A stretch of 64,000 nt of DNA from CALRBF01 sp964646465 (GCA_964646465.1 CAZYEN010000029.1:1-64000); one strand, 5' to 3'; counted from the stretch's first letter, positions 1-8,098 are shown. The notes: generated from the letters alone by a model not told the origin. Numbers and translations: made by a program.

Positions 1-2
1 TT

Positions 3-1376
3 GAATCTAAGAGGGAGTTATTGAGACGGGGAATATTATTTAGTTTAGTATGGATGATTGTTGCTTTGATGGGGCTTCACGTTATTATTCCTACTTTCTT
101 TGGTTATAGACAAGCTGATGGAGTTTTGGATGTTTCAGAGGAGGGTAGAAAGCTTGCTTTTGTGAAAGATTTTTATTCTCCAAATGTTTTAGAAGTTATG
201 TATTTACAAAACAAAGAGGCTATTGTATCTGAGGAACTAGGATATTCATTACTTGGTATTCCTCTAGAATATCGTTTAGTGTGGTTTTTCTGGTCTTCTT
301 TAGGAATAATATCTATTATTTGGTTTAGGAAGAATAAATATATTATTCCGATTTGGTTGTCTACTGGATTGTCTGGATATTTAGCTCTGGGTTATAGTAA
401 GTCTTGGTTATATAGGATTTTGAATGAGTATTTTCCATATTTTTGGGGGCTTAGAACTCCTGGTAGATTTATGATGATTTTTGCTCTTGGAATTTCTATT
501 CTTGGTGGACTGGTTTGGTACTATATTTTTAAATCTGCTAGATTAAGAGCTTGGAGATTAGGGGCGGTTAGTGTCTTTGGACTTGTTTTAGTGTTGGTGA
601 TTATATCAGCTAGACATCAAGAATTTGAGATGAAGACCTTTAATTCTATACCAGATATGGACTATCATTTGCCTGGAGTTATGGAGGCTAAAAAGGCTTT
701 AGACAAACTTAATCCAAATATGGAGTATAAAATTTTAGATTTGACTAGAGATGATGACGGTGCTTGGCATCATACTAGGGCGATGTCGGTTAACCAAAGG
801 TATCTGAATGACTTTGAGAAGGTATTAATAAATTATCCTGCTAAAGATTGGACGAAAATTCTACAAGAAAATAATATTAAATATGTTATTGCTAGTAACT
901 ATGAAGATTATTGTGATTATAGGTTTACAATGGATTTTTATAATAGTAAAAATATAATAGGTTGTTATTTGTTGCAAAGAAAATCTTCTCTTAAACCTCT
1001 TAATCTCGCTTTAGATAATTATAGTATTTATGAGGTTAAAGATGTAAAGCCTTATGTTTATGGGGATGGTATAGCTGAAGATTTTTCTTATAATCCTATT
1101 ATTAAAACGGGAGATGAAAAGCAGAAGGTTAGAGTGGCTGAGATATATTCACCACAATTTAGATGGGCTTGTAGTGGAGGAGAGGTAGTGGAATCCACTC
1201 CGGAGCGTGATGGTTTAGTACAGGCTTCTATTTTACCCGCTAACTCGGAATGTAAGTTTGGGTATTATAAGGCTTGGTCTGTGAGAGTTGCTGACTGGAT
1301 TTTTTATGTTTTGTTTGGTATGGCTGTTGGCGCTGGTCTTTGGAGTCTTGGTAGGGTTGTTGTAAAGAGGAGGTAG
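3..1376 (+). CDS. GT-C-like polytopic membrane protein, 5' end outside window
   Basis: The reading frame is open to the left edge, so the TTG at 21 is not a convincing start and the gene is probably truncated by the window. The visible part has several hydrophobic spans in its first half (about residues 1-20, 85-100, 105-125, 140-160, 175-195), then a hydrophilic region of about 220 residues and a final membrane span near the C-terminus. The motif LRTPGRFMMIF resembles the R-x-P-x-R signature seen in YfhO-like and other GT-C membrane glycosyltransferases that use polyprenyl-linked sugars. A glycosyltransferase precedes most similar genes, and here a GT2 enzyme follows 287 bases later. Function is inferred from topology and one motif only. 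Confidence 0.6.
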   Translation, partial: ESKRELLRRGILFSLVWMIVALMGLHVIIPTFFGYRQADGVLDVSEEGRKLAFVKDFYSPNVLEVMYLQNKEAIVSEELGYSLLGIPLEYRLVWFFWSSLGIISIIWFRKNKYIIPIWLSTGLSGYLALGYSKSWLYRILNEYFPYFWGLRTPGRFMMIFALGISILGGLVWYYIFKSARLRAWRLGAVSVFGLVLVLVIISARHQEFEMKTFNSIPDMDYHLPGVMEAKKALDKLNPNMEYKILDLTRDDDGAWHHTRAMSVNQRYLNDFEKVLINYPAKDWTKILQENNIKYVIASNYEDYCDYRFTMDFYNSKNIIGCYLLQRKSSLKPLNLALDNYSIYEVKDVKPYVYGDGIAEDFSYNPIIKTGDEKQKVRVAEIYSPQFRWACSGGEVVESTPERDGLVQASILPANSECKFGYYKAWSVRVADWIFYVLFGMAVGAGLWSLGRVVVKRR

Positions 1377-1401
1377 TGAAGAGTAGATTTTAATTATATA
1401 T

Positions 1402-1449
1402 CCACACCCGTCGACTTGGTCGCCACCCTCGCCAAGCGAGGGACAAAAT
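1402..1449 (+). repeat. Dispersed palindromic repeat, copy 1
   Basis: The unit begins CCACACCC, has a short variable middle, then CCACCCTC-gccaagc-GAGGG and ends GACAAAAT. It shares this architecture with units at 1455, 1518, 22016, 22067, 22727, 33479 and 33573. It is followed within six bases by a second unit. Confidence 0.6.
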
Positions 1450-1454
1450 ACTGT

Positions 1455-1496
1455 CCACCCTCCCCCTATGGGTACTCCCTCCTAAGGGAGACAAAA
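1455..1496 (+). repeat. Dispersed 42-bp repeat, copy 2
   Basis: This 42-bp unit starts CCACCCTCCCCCTATGGGTA and ends GGGAGACAAAA. It is almost identical to 33573-33614 on the same strand and to 22067-22108 on the opposite strand. It contains two small inverted repeats (CCCTATGGG and CTCCCTCC-ta-AGGGAG), so its RNA could form two adjacent hairpins. Confidence 0.85.
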
Positions 1497-1517
1497 GCTC
1501 AAGTTGCAAAATAACAT

Positions 1518-1561
1518 CCACCCCTTCCAGCAAAGCTGTCCACCCCTCAAGAGGGGAATTT
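1518..1561 (+). repeat. Dispersed palindromic repeat, copy 3
   Basis: The unit runs CCACCCC, a variable 14-base middle, CCACCCCTCAAGAGGGGAATT. Its best match is 22727-22770, with the same order of elements and the same flanking AATT. Together with copies 1 and 2 it fills most of the 287-base intergenic region; the rest (1562-1663) is AT-rich leader for the next gene. Confidence 0.7.
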
Positions 1562-1663
1562 AGAACAAATCTATACTCAGAAGGAGTACAAAATATATAT
1601 TTGTTTTGATAAATCTCAACTTATATGATATTATAAAGATAAGTTTATAGATAAAATTATCTT

Positions 1664-2425
1664 ATGGTGGATATTAGCATTGTTGTTCCTGCTTATAAGG
1701 AGAAGGATAATATTGCAAAGACGATTCAAGCTCTTGAGGCTTATGCTATTCAGCAACCTTATGAGATTGAAATTATTATTGCGATTGATGGTTGTCAGGA
1801 GACTTTTGATGCAGCTTTTCCATTTGAATCTGAGCTGACCTCAGTTAATCTCTCTACTCCTAATCAGGGGAAAGGGTGGGCTCTGAAATATGGTCTTTCT
1901 TTTGCTAAGGGCAAATATGTGATTTTCTATGATGCTGGGCTTGATTTTCCAGTTGAGAATATTTCTCTTGTGATTGCAACTTTACAGATTACCGAGGCTC
2001 CTGTGGTAATTGGCTCAAAGCGGGCTGCTGGCTCGGTGATCAAATATCCTTTTTATCGTCGGGTGATTAGCTCTATGGCACAGCTAACTACTTTTGGTTT
2101 GTTTGGGCTAGGAGTGAAGGATACTCAAGTGGGTCTCAAGGGGTTCGAGAGAGATAAAATCACTTTCATTATGGATCAGATGTTGGTCAAAAGATATGCC
2201 TTTGATATTGAGATGTTGGTCTTGGCTCGGTATTATGGCTATCCAATTTTGGAGGTGCCGGTGAGATTATATCTTAATTTGACTTCTACGGGTATTAATT
2301 ATAAGACGGTGAAAGATACCTTTATTGATACTTTGGGAATTTTTTATCGCCTTCGAATTATTCGGTATTATCAGCGACAGGTTAAACAAAGAAAATTGTT
2401 AGAAAAGAAAAAAGCCACCGCTTGA
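1664..2425 (+). CDS. GT2-family glycosyltransferase (dolichyl-phosphate sugar synthase-like)
   Basis: This 253-residue protein is a GT-A fold enzyme of the DPM1/DPG synthase type, which moves a sugar from a nucleotide donor to polyprenyl phosphate on the inner face of the membrane. The N-terminus ISIVVPAYKEKDNI is the family hallmark. The acidic metal/donor site is YDAGLDF at about residues 88-94. GSKRAAGS and QVGLKGF are the later conserved blocks. There is no C-terminal transmembrane pair, as in DPM1-type members. The start ATG at 1664 has no Shine-Dalgarno sequence. It follows a GT-C-like gene, which would be a natural consumer of the lipid-linked sugar. Confidence 0.85.
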   Translation: MVDISIVVPAYKEKDNIAKTIQALEAYAIQQPYEIEIIIAIDGCQETFDAAFPFESELTSVNLSTPNQGKGWALKYGLSFAKGKYVIFYDAGLDFPVENISLVIATLQITEAPVVIGSKRAAGSVIKYPFYRRVISSMAQLTTFGLFGLGVKDTQVGLKGFERDKITFIMDQMLVKRYAFDIEMLVLARYYGYPILEVPVRLYLNLTSTGINYKTVKDTFIDTLGIFYRLRIIRYYQRQVKQRKLLEKKKATA

Positions 2426-2437
2426 GGGCGGGGGCTG
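2408..2437 (-). terminator. Rho-independent terminator of the EEP gene
   Basis: Read on the minus strand, a GC-rich stem (AGCCCCCGCC with GCGGTGGCT, loop ctcaa) is followed directly by six T residues. It lies inside the last codons of the convergent glycosyltransferase gene, so the plus-strand gene encodes half of the hairpin as its C-terminal residues. Confidence 0.8.
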
Positions 2438-2448
2438 GGTGAGATGAC

Positions 2449-3327
2449 TCAAAAGTCAATCTTTATGATGATTGGACAGTGGTCCGAAGCTGGCTTCAAA
2501 TCACTAGTATAGATTACTAACGCTTTAAAATTAGTAAAATTATCTAATGAAGATATCCTCTGTAGTGCATAATCAACCTGTATGACAGGACAGGGGAAGA
2601 AAAAATTTCTCCAAAGCCAAGCGGTATGTTTTTTAATGCCATCTTTCAAAAATATTTCCCAAAAGTACGGTAGCGGAAAGGTTGAGGCTTGTACCATCGA
2701 CTCCCAACCATAATAACTCAATATGCGAGGAGATGTAAAAGATTGTCTTACTTGTCTACTGCACAACCAGAGCCCGAAATGTCTCCAATATTGGAAAAAT
2801 TTGGGTATGGATGCAAACATGGTATCTCTTTCAGACATGAATATGGTGTTGAGATCTCCTACAATGATGTCGTGGTCATTATCATTTAATATAGCTCTTA
2901 GCTCTCTTTCTCTTTTGACAGACGAATTAGCTTCTAAATATGTCACCGCTATCTTAACTCTATATATATCAAGGGAAACAAAGTTTCTATCCCCGTATAG
3001 GTTTTTAAGGGTACTAAATACAACCTCTTCAGGAATATCTTTTCTAACTAAGATGGCATAGTTCATATCCTCTATATCTCCAAGAGGATACAATCCTTCC
3101 AATCTGTACTCTGGGAAGAGATGCTCAAATGTACCTTCCTGCCATTTATTCCAACCAAAAGCATCGATGATTGCCACCACTGATGGAGTAAAAAAATTTA
3201 TGCATTCTGCGATTTGTCCTAGTCTTAGAGTATAGCCATAAATGTCTTTAATTTTGTAGTCTTTCTGACCTCCCTGGCAGATATTCCAAACCATTAAGGT
3301 TAGAGAGTTTGTAGTGACCACTTGCAA
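2449..3327 (-). CDS. Endonuclease/exonuclease/phosphatase (EEP) superfamily protein
   Basis: At 292 residues this matches the DNase I-like EEP fold. The N-terminal strand LMVWNICQGG carries the conserved Asn, VGDLNTIF at about residues 156-163 carries the catalytic Asp-Asn, and the C-terminal SDHCPIII carries the catalytic Asp-His pair. At the position where most members have a metal-binding Glu (often QE), the sequence reads AIIDAFGW, so an Asp may replace it. EEP enzymes cleave phosphodiesters in nucleic acids, phosphoinositides or sphingolipids; the substrate cannot be told here. There is no signal peptide. It is a single-gene unit with its own terminator. Confidence 0.8.
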   Translation of the reverse strand: MQVVTTNSLTLMVWNICQGGQKDYKIKDIYGYTLRLGQIAECINFFTPSVVAIIDAFGWNKWQEGTFEHLFPEYRLEGLYPLGDIEDMNYAILVRKDIPEEVVFSTLKNLYGDRNFVSLDIYRVKIAVTYLEANSSVKRERELRAILNDNDHDIIVGDLNTIFMSERDTMFASIPKFFQYWRHFGLWLCSRQVRQSFTSPRILSYYGWESMVQASTFPLPYFWEIFLKDGIKKHTAWLWRNFFFPCPVIQVDYALQRISSLDNFTNFKALVIYTSDLKPASDHCPIIIKIDF

Positions 3328-3389
3328 AAGCTATAAAGAACATTATCTATATAACATATTTTAGCTATATTTGCAAGAGGGGGAGTAAA

Positions 3390-3416
3390 GAAAAAACCCC
3401 GCTGCTTAGCGGGGTT
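3390..3416 (-). terminator. Rho-independent terminator overlapping a stop codon
   Basis: The minus strand reads a perfect 9-bp stem, AACCCCGCT with AGCGGGGTT, with a 4-base loop and then a run of six T. The TAA stop of the small upstream gene lies at the top of the hairpin (3406-3408). Confidence 0.9.
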
Positions 3417-3573
3417 GGATAGGTGTCCAAAGGCGTTCCAGCCATCTGGTACATTGCTCTGGGCTCATGATGAGCCAGAACCTGTCCATCTGGACAGGGG
3501 GGAGAACCACTGACTTCTCCCTATGGGGAGAGGAAGTTTCTGGTTGCTTGATCTCGAAAGAAATTTGAGACAT
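3406..3573 (-). CDS. Small protein of unknown function, 55 aa
   Basis: The ATG at 3573 is chosen because a consensus promoter lies just upstream (3599-3627), placing transcription start near 3592; a longer frame would start before the promoter. The product (MSQISFEIKQ to the C-terminal WTPIQPR) is hydrophilic and has four Trp/Phe clusters in its second half (DRFWLIM, WLERLW). No family is recognised. A strong promoter and a terminator that overlaps the stop codon argue that this is a real transcription unit. It could alternatively act as a structured RNA. Confidence 0.5.
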   Translation of the reverse strand: MSQISFEIKQPETSSPHREKSVVLPPVQMDRFWLIMSPEQCTRWLERLWTPIQPR

Positions 3574-3598
3574 TGTTTTATGTCTATTTTCAATTACA

Positions 3599-3627
3599 AT
3601 TATACCATAAAAACAGTGTTTTGTCAA
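3599..3627 (-). promoter_or_regulatory. Consensus sigma-70 promoter
   Basis: On the minus strand the order is TTGACA, a 17-base spacer ending in ttttatgg, and TATAAT. Both hexamers are perfect matches. The same spacer ending (tttttatgg) recurs in the promoter at 5341-5369. Confidence 0.9.
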
Positions 3628-3647
3628 CATATAGTGTCAAATATGAA

Positions 3648-3681
3648 AAATAAAAAGCCGTACAAATCAATTGTGCGGCTT
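3648..3681 (-). terminator. Rho-independent terminator
   Basis: On the minus strand AAGCCGCACAA pairs with TTTGTACGGCTT (one mismatch), followed by TTTTTA. It abuts the stop codon of the gene at 3680-4450. Confidence 0.8.
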
Positions 3682-4450
3682 ATAATGTTTTAGATGTGTT
3701 TTGTGAAGTCTGTGCTTCCAGACATTTTTTGAGGTTATTTAGTCTCCAATCAGCTATGTATATGAGTAGTCCGTAATTTATGTCATTATCTCGGTCTCTA
3801 TGAGTTTTGTGTTTTCTTCTGTCTAACATTAAACTGGGGTTGCTCCATTCTTGAGTCAATATATCTAAATCTATTGTGGTTATTTTGTTGTGTTGTGGTA
3901 GAAATCTCCTATTTAATAATATATCGAAATTAATTTTATATCTTAAGCAATATTCTTGTAGGTCTAGCTCGTGATACCCCCACCCTTTTACTCGTTTTAT
4001 TTTTCTGATAGTTTGGTTTGATTGAATACAGATTAGATGAATATTTAGTTTGTCGGAGTATAGATTTTCTGATCTAAGTAAGATGTTAGATATTTCCTCT
4101 TTTGTACACTTGTCAAAAGATATATAAAGAATATTAGTGTCACGAATACATATTTTGGCTACATATATATTGGGAGTTAGTTTCAATACTCTTATTTTGG
4201 CTGGAGATATGTAATAATCAGCAGTTGTTTTTAGAGTTGCTAGACAATACTGGTCATCACATATCCATTTTAGTTCATATTGATTCCTTATATCAATTAT
4301 TTTTGTATCACCGGGTTTCGTATTTACAAATAAACAGTAAATTGGAGGGTCTTTTTGATCAAAAATGTCTTTAACATTTTGATTTCTTGGTAGTTTAGTT
4401 GGGTCAAGAATTAGCAAACTAAAGTATTCTGGTGATAAGGAGGTACTCAT
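3680..4450 (-). CDS. Unknown protein, paralogue of the gene at 4568-5305
   Basis: The 256-residue product has no recognised family. It shares an ordered set of blocks with its neighbour at 4568-5305: a W-x(5,6)-YC-x-A-x(2)-K block, then a Y-x(3)-P/A-x(2)-R-x-LK block, an I-LYI block and a C-terminal IYI-x-D-x-(K/R)-L-x(2)-L block. These are few identities spread over most of the length, so the two are divergent paralogues. The ATG at 4450 is preferred over the upstream codon at 4465 because it lies shortly after a good extended -10 box. No membrane segment or signal peptide is visible. The region 175-225 is rich in basic residues. Confidence 0.7.
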   Translation of the reverse strand: MSTSLSPEYFSLLILDPTKLPRNQNVKDIFDQKDPPIYCLFVNTKPGDTKIIDIRNQYELKWICDDQYCLATLKTTADYYISPAKIRVLKLTPNIYVAKICIRDTNILYISFDKCTKEEISNILLRSENLYSDKLNIHLICIQSNQTIRKIKRVKGWGYHELDLQEYCLRYKINFDILLNRRFLPQHNKITTIDLDILTQEWSNPSLMLDRRKHKTHRDRDNDINYGLLIYIADWRLNNLKKCLEAQTSQNTSKTL

Positions 4451-4477
4451 TTTGTAAAAGAACAATTTGATATTTTG

Positions 4478-4486
4478 ATTATAACA
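4478..4486 (-). promoter_or_regulatory. Extended -10 promoter element
   Basis: The minus strand reads TGTTATAAT, a TGn-extended perfect -10 hexamer, about 28 bases before the ATG at 4450. No good -35 hexamer is seen 17 bases upstream, which is usual for extended -10 promoters. Confidence 0.6.
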
Positions 4487-4508
4487 TATAATCTAATATC
4501 TTTAATAT

Positions 4509-4547
4509 AAAATAAAAAGCCCACTCAGAATGTTCTGGGAGGGCTTT
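4509..4547 (-). terminator. Rho-independent terminator
   Basis: The minus strand has a long stem (AAAGCCCtCcCAGAA with TTCTGAGtGGGCTTT, small mismatches) followed by TTTTTATTTTAT. It ends the transcript of the gene at 4568-5305. Confidence 0.85.
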
Positions 4548-4567
4548 GGGTGAGTTAGGTTGGGCTA

Positions 4568-5305
4568 TCAAACTATAGCTTTAAAGCGAGGTCTTTTGCG
4601 CATTTTATTTATAAGCAGGCTAGAGGATAGGTACCAACAGTTCTCAAGGTGTTCGAGCTTAGTATCGACAATATATATAATACACTTTGTGAAACTCCTA
4701 TTTTGAAAATATCGAATTACTTCATCATTGAGCCGTTCTATGTTTCTTTCGGAAACAAAGTAATGTAATCCTGCCTCATTCTCGTCGTGATGCTCAAAGT
4801 GTAGCCACTCCTGATAATCTCCTCCTTCATATTTTGTATTACAACTACAAATCATATCAAGGTCAGAGACATTATAGTTTATAAGATTTAAGAAATCAAA
4901 TACGTACCTTAGTTTTGTTATCTTCGGAATGTATAGTATCTTTAAATTTTTTAAATGTATTTCTAAAGATTGCATTGGTCCCATCTTTAGCCTAGCAACA
5001 GGTGCATACCGTACATACTGGTTGTGGGGTTTATAGGAAGCTACACAATACTCTCCACACCATTGAATATCCCATTGAATATCATAAAAATCAGTAATTT
5101 TATTGATGATTGGAGTTATTAAAAGTTTATTCCCGATAAAAATATAATGATTTACAGTATCTAGAGAATTCTTATCTGGATCAGCCAATATATTGTTTGC
5201 AACCTCCTCCAACTCCTCTGCATAGAGTGGGAGTTGGACATTAATTATTATGGCCAACGAAGTGAGTCGGCGGGGTCTTACTCTTGGCTTTTCTCTGAAC
5301 TTCAT
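4568..5305 (-). CDS. Unknown protein, paralogue of the gene at 3680-4450
   Basis: The start is the ATG at 5305, preceded by a Shine-Dalgarno GGAG seven bases upstream; a TTG 30 bases earlier lacks this and is too close to the transcription start. The 245-residue product begins with a very basic stretch (MKFREKPRVRPRR), then an alpha/beta-looking body. It shares spaced blocks with the next gene: W-x(5)-YC-x-A, Y-x-PVARLK, ILYIPK, and the C-terminal IIYIVDTKLEHLENC. The function is unknown. The two genes have separate promoters and terminators, so they are not an operon. Confidence 0.7.
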   Translation of the reverse strand: MKFREKPRVRPRRLTSLAIIINVQLPLYAEELEEVANNILADPDKNSLDTVNHYIFIGNKLLITPIINKITDFYDIQWDIQWCGEYCVASYKPHNQYVRYAPVARLKMGPMQSLEIHLKNLKILYIPKITKLRYVFDFLNLINYNVSDLDMICSCNTKYEGGDYQEWLHFEHHDENEAGLHYFVSERNIERLNDEVIRYFQNRSFTKCIIYIVDTKLEHLENCWYLSSSLLINKMRKRPRFKAIV

Positions 5306-5340
5306 TTTAGTTCTCCAATTTTTGTGAAAGGGCAAGTTAA

Positions 5341-5369
5341 TTCATACCATAAAAACAAGATGTTGTCAA
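5341..5369 (-). promoter_or_regulatory. Sigma-70 promoter
   Basis: The minus strand carries TTGACA, a 17-base spacer ending tttttatgg, then TATGAA. Transcription would start near 5334, giving a leader of about 29 bases with a GGAG ribosome site. Confidence 0.85.
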
Positions 5370-5447
5370 ATTTCAGTGACAAATAAAGTCTTATTTTAAG
5401 TATATTTTTGTGGTATAATGAATATATAAATTATAAAGTTTGCATTC

Positions 5448-6356
5448 ATGCCTAAAAAAATTTCTCTGGAGATTAAGAACTTATATAAAACTTATCAGGA
5501 TGGAAAGGTAAAGGCTTTAAATGGCGTTGATCTTACTATTTATAAGGGGGAAATTTTTGGTCTTCTGGGGCCTAATGGAGCTGGGAAATCTACTTTGATT
5601 AATATTATAACTACTCTTGCTAATAAAACATCGGGTGATATTATAGTTAATGGTATTGATTTTGCAAAATTTCCCTCAGAGGCCAAGACTTATCTCGGGG
5701 TGGTGCCACAGGAATTTAATTTTAATTGGTTTGAAAAGGTGGAAGATATTGTAGTTCAGCAAGCTGGATTTTATGGGATGCCAGCGAGAGAAGCAAAAGA
5801 GCGGGCTGAAGTTTTACTCAAACGATTGGGTTTGTGGGATAAGAGGAATACAATCTCAATGAAATTGTCCGGAGGGATGAAGAGACGCTTGATGATTGTG
5901 CGGGCTCTGATTCATAAGCCTGAGATTTTGATACTAGACGAGCCCTCCGCAGGAGTAGATGTGGACTTGAGGCGAGAGATGTGGGAGTTTGTAAGAGAGT
6001 TGAATCAAGAGGGAGTGACTATTATCCTAACCACTCATTATTTGGAAGAGGCGGAGAATCTTTGTGATAGAGTAGGAATTATTAATAAAGGAAATATATT
6101 AGAAATAGGTACAGTCAAAGAATTATTATCTGAGCTTAAAAAAGATACTTTGGTACTGGATGTAGTGGGAGAGATAAGAGCTTTACCAGATAGGTATAGA
6201 ATAGTTGAAGATGGTAGATTGGAGACAGATTTATTACAAGGAGAGGATTTATACAATGTTACAAATGAATTACATAGCAAGGGGTTACAGGTGACGGGTA
6301 TTAGGAATAAGACCAATCGTCTAGAAGAGGTGTTTATTAATAAAGTAAATCAATAA
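5448..6356 (+). CDS. yadG: ABC exporter ATP-binding protein, YadG type
   Basis: This 302-residue ATPase powers an ABC-2 type exporter. Walker A is GPNGAGKS near residue 42, the Q-loop is VPQEFNFN, the ABC signature is LSGGMKRR, Walker B is LILDEPSAGVD and the switch His is in TTHYLEEAE. The C-terminal quarter, ending IRNKTNRLEEVFINKVNQ, is the extension typical of the E. coli YadG subgroup rather than of drug exporters of the DrrA type; resemblance to YadG, as I recall its sequence, runs the full length. A TATAAT box at 5414-5419 precedes it. The permease gene follows after one base. The exported substrate of YadGH is not known. Confidence 0.9.
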   Translation: MPKKISLEIKNLYKTYQDGKVKALNGVDLTIYKGEIFGLLGPNGAGKSTLINIITTLANKTSGDIIVNGIDFAKFPSEAKTYLGVVPQEFNFNWFEKVEDIVVQQAGFYGMPAREAKERAEVLLKRLGLWDKRNTISMKLSGGMKRRLMIVRALIHKPEILILDEPSAGVDVDLRREMWEFVRELNQEGVTIILTTHYLEEAENLCDRVGIINKGNILEIGTVKELLSELKKDTLVLDVVGEIRALPDRYRIVEDGRLETDLLQGEDLYNVTNELHSKGLQVTGIRNKTNRLEEVFINKVNQ

Positions 6357-6357
6357 T

Positions 6358-7128
6358 ATGAAGGCTCCAGTTTTTACACCATTATATACGATTATCAATA
6401 AAGAAATGATTCGAATTTTTCGAATCTGGACACAAACATTATTACCTTCTGTTATTACTACGAGTCTTTATTTTTTGATTTTTGGTTCTTTTGTGGGCTC
6501 TCAAATTAAGGATATTGAAGGTATTAGCTATATGCAGTTTATAGTACCTGGACTGGTGATGATGGCAATTATTACTAATTCTTTTATGAATGTGGTAGGA
6601 TCCTTTTTTGGAGCTAAATTTGGGAAAAGCATAGAGGAACTACTAGTATCTCCAACTCCAAACTGGGTAATTGTCTGGGGTTATGTGATTGGAGGAGTGG
6701 TAAGAGGACTTGTAGTGGGAGTTTTGGTGCTGATTATCGCATTATTATTTACCAAGCTGACTATTATGAATTTGTGGGCTGTTATTCTATTCTCAGTCTT
6801 AACGGCTGTAGTATTCTCATTAGGTGGACTTATGAATGCAGTTTTTGCTAAAAAATTTGACCATACAGCTATTGTACCGACTTTTGTACTAACCCCTCTT
6901 ACTTATCTTGGAGGAGTGTTTTATTCGGTTAACGCTCTACCAGAATTTTGGCAAAATATCTCGAAATTTAATCCAATTCTATATATGGTAAATGGCTTTA
7001 GATTTGGATTTTTTGGAGTTACTGATGTCTCAATTACAATCTCAGTTGTAATCTTGGTGATGTTGGTCTTGATATTATCTATTACTGATGTAATTCTTTT
7101 GAGAAAAGGTGTGGGGTTGAGGAGTTAG
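6358..7128 (+). CDS. yadH: ABC-2 type permease, YadH type
   Basis: The 256-residue membrane protein has six predicted spans (near residues 28-48, 60-80, 105-130, 140-165, 170-190 and 225-250) and the ABC2_membrane pattern, including the conserved short segment FNPILYMVNGFRFGFFG before the last span. Length and sequence fit YadH, the partner of YadG. It is translationally coupled to the ATPase gene upstream (gap of one base). Two small membrane protein genes follow and may be cotranscribed. Confidence 0.9.
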   Translation: MKAPVFTPLYTIINKEMIRIFRIWTQTLLPSVITTSLYFLIFGSFVGSQIKDIEGISYMQFIVPGLVMMAIITNSFMNVVGSFFGAKFGKSIEELLVSPTPNWVIVWGYVIGGVVRGLVVGVLVLIIALLFTKLTIMNLWAVILFSVLTAVVFSLGGLMNAVFAKKFDHTAIVPTFVLTPLTYLGGVFYSVNALPEFWQNISKFNPILYMVNGFRFGFFGVTDVSITISVVILVMLVLILSITDVILLRKGVGLRS

Positions 7129-7148
7129 GGGGCGATAACATAATTATT

Positions 7149-7442
7149 ATGGAAACAATATATTTTATTTTAGTCTTATATACTATATTATTACCAATAC
7201 CATTTGGCATATTTTGCATTATGTATACGATTAATTATAAAACTAAATATAAAAGTCAATTGTGGTGGATATTAGGTCTTATTTGTATTTCTTATATACT
7301 TATGGCTATGGGAGGAATCATTAGCGATAATCTCGGTACAGATGGGGGGCAATTTAATTGGATTACTGATATTATTATTACTATTAGCTATATCCTTGGA
7401 TTTAGGTATCTATATAAAATAAAAAAATTAAGAGAAAAGTAA
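7149..7442 (+). CDS. Small membrane protein, unknown
   Basis: The 97-residue product has three hydrophobic spans (about residues 4-26, 38-58 and 70-87) separated by short charged loops and ends with a basic tail (KIKKLREK). No family is recognised. It lies 20 bases after yadH on the same strand, so it may be the distal gene of that operon. Confidence 0.6.
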   Translation: METIYFILVLYTILLPIPFGIFCIMYTINYKTKYKSQLWWILGLICISYILMAMGGIISDNLGTDGGQFNWITDIIITISYILGFRYLYKIKKLREK

Positions 7443-7470
7443 AGTACTAGAAATACTTAGTAAATATTAA

Positions 7471-7815
7471 ATGAATATACTTAAAAATAACATTCTCACA
7501 CTAACAATAATATTAGCGATAGCGATAATATTTTATTTTATTCCATTTATGTTTGGGCAATTCATATCTCCTTTTATAATTTTGATTGGGTTGAAAATGT
7601 CCCTACAAGCAAAAAGTTTAGATAAAATTATATTAGTTTTGGTGTCTATAGTATTTTATTGGTATTCTTTACAGATGATATCTTTAGAGATGGATCAATT
7701 AGATAATGTGATTGATAAAGAAGTACAAATTCCCACCAGTCAACTAACTCATAGTATTACAATATTTGTAGCTTGTTATGTAGTCGGTTTTGGGGCGATA
7801 AAAAGAAGAAAATAG
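7471..7815 (+). CDS. Small membrane protein, unknown
   Basis: The 114-residue product has three to four hydrophobic spans (about residues 8-28, 30-45, 53-70 and 92-108), with an acidic loop near residues 74-86 and a basic C-terminus (KRRK). No family is recognised. It begins 28 bases after the preceding small membrane gene. The end converges with the DUF1653 gene with one base between stop codons. Confidence 0.6.
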   Translation: MNILKNNILTLTIILAIAIIFYFIPFMFGQFISPFIILIGLKMSLQAKSLDKIILVLVSIVFYWYSLQMISLEMDQLDNVIDKEVQIPTSQLTHSITIFVACYVVGFGAIKRRK

Positions 7816-7816
7816 C

Positions 7817-8098
7817 TCACCCCTCCACTTTTTCAAATCTATTAACAATTTGTCCCTTTTCTAGTTGGACGGGTGTATTCCAGCCATCCTCACCATTTAC
7901 TTTTCTGACCCAGATTATTGAGTCGTCTAGACTTTGGTAAATTACTACAGGCTCTTCATCCCATTCTAATAGGGCTAGATTGAGTACTTTGTAATGTTTT
8001 TGAGGACTTTTGTAATGATAATATTTAACTCCTATTTTTATATTATATTGCTCGAGATTTAATTTATCTAATAATTGAGTGGAGTCTGTATGTGCCAT
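7817..8098 (-). CDS. DUF1653 family protein
   Basis: The 93-residue protein matches the DUF1653 pattern: HYKSPQKHYKVLNLA, then EEPVVIYQSLDDSIIWVR, a GWNTPV turn and a final VNRFEKV. Members are short all-beta proteins of unknown function, found alone or fused to other domains. Here it is divergent from the COG0523 GTPase gene, and its -35 box lies in the shared palindrome at 8148-8182. Zinc or other metal control is therefore possible but not shown. Confidence 0.85.
   Translation of the reverse strand: MAHTDSTQLLDKLNLEQYNIKIGVKYYHYKSPQKHYKVLNLALLEWDEEPVVIYQSLDDSIIWVRKVNGEDGWNTPVQLEKGQIVNRFEKVEG

Noticed and set aside
1402..1561. CRISPR array from the clustered repeats
   Set aside because: The units differ in sequence, have no regular spacers, are palindromic internally and also occur singly in both orientations elsewhere; no cas gene is present.
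2723..3061. Plus-strand frames opposite the EEP gene
   Set aside because: They overlap the well-supported minus-strand hydrolase and have no start signals.
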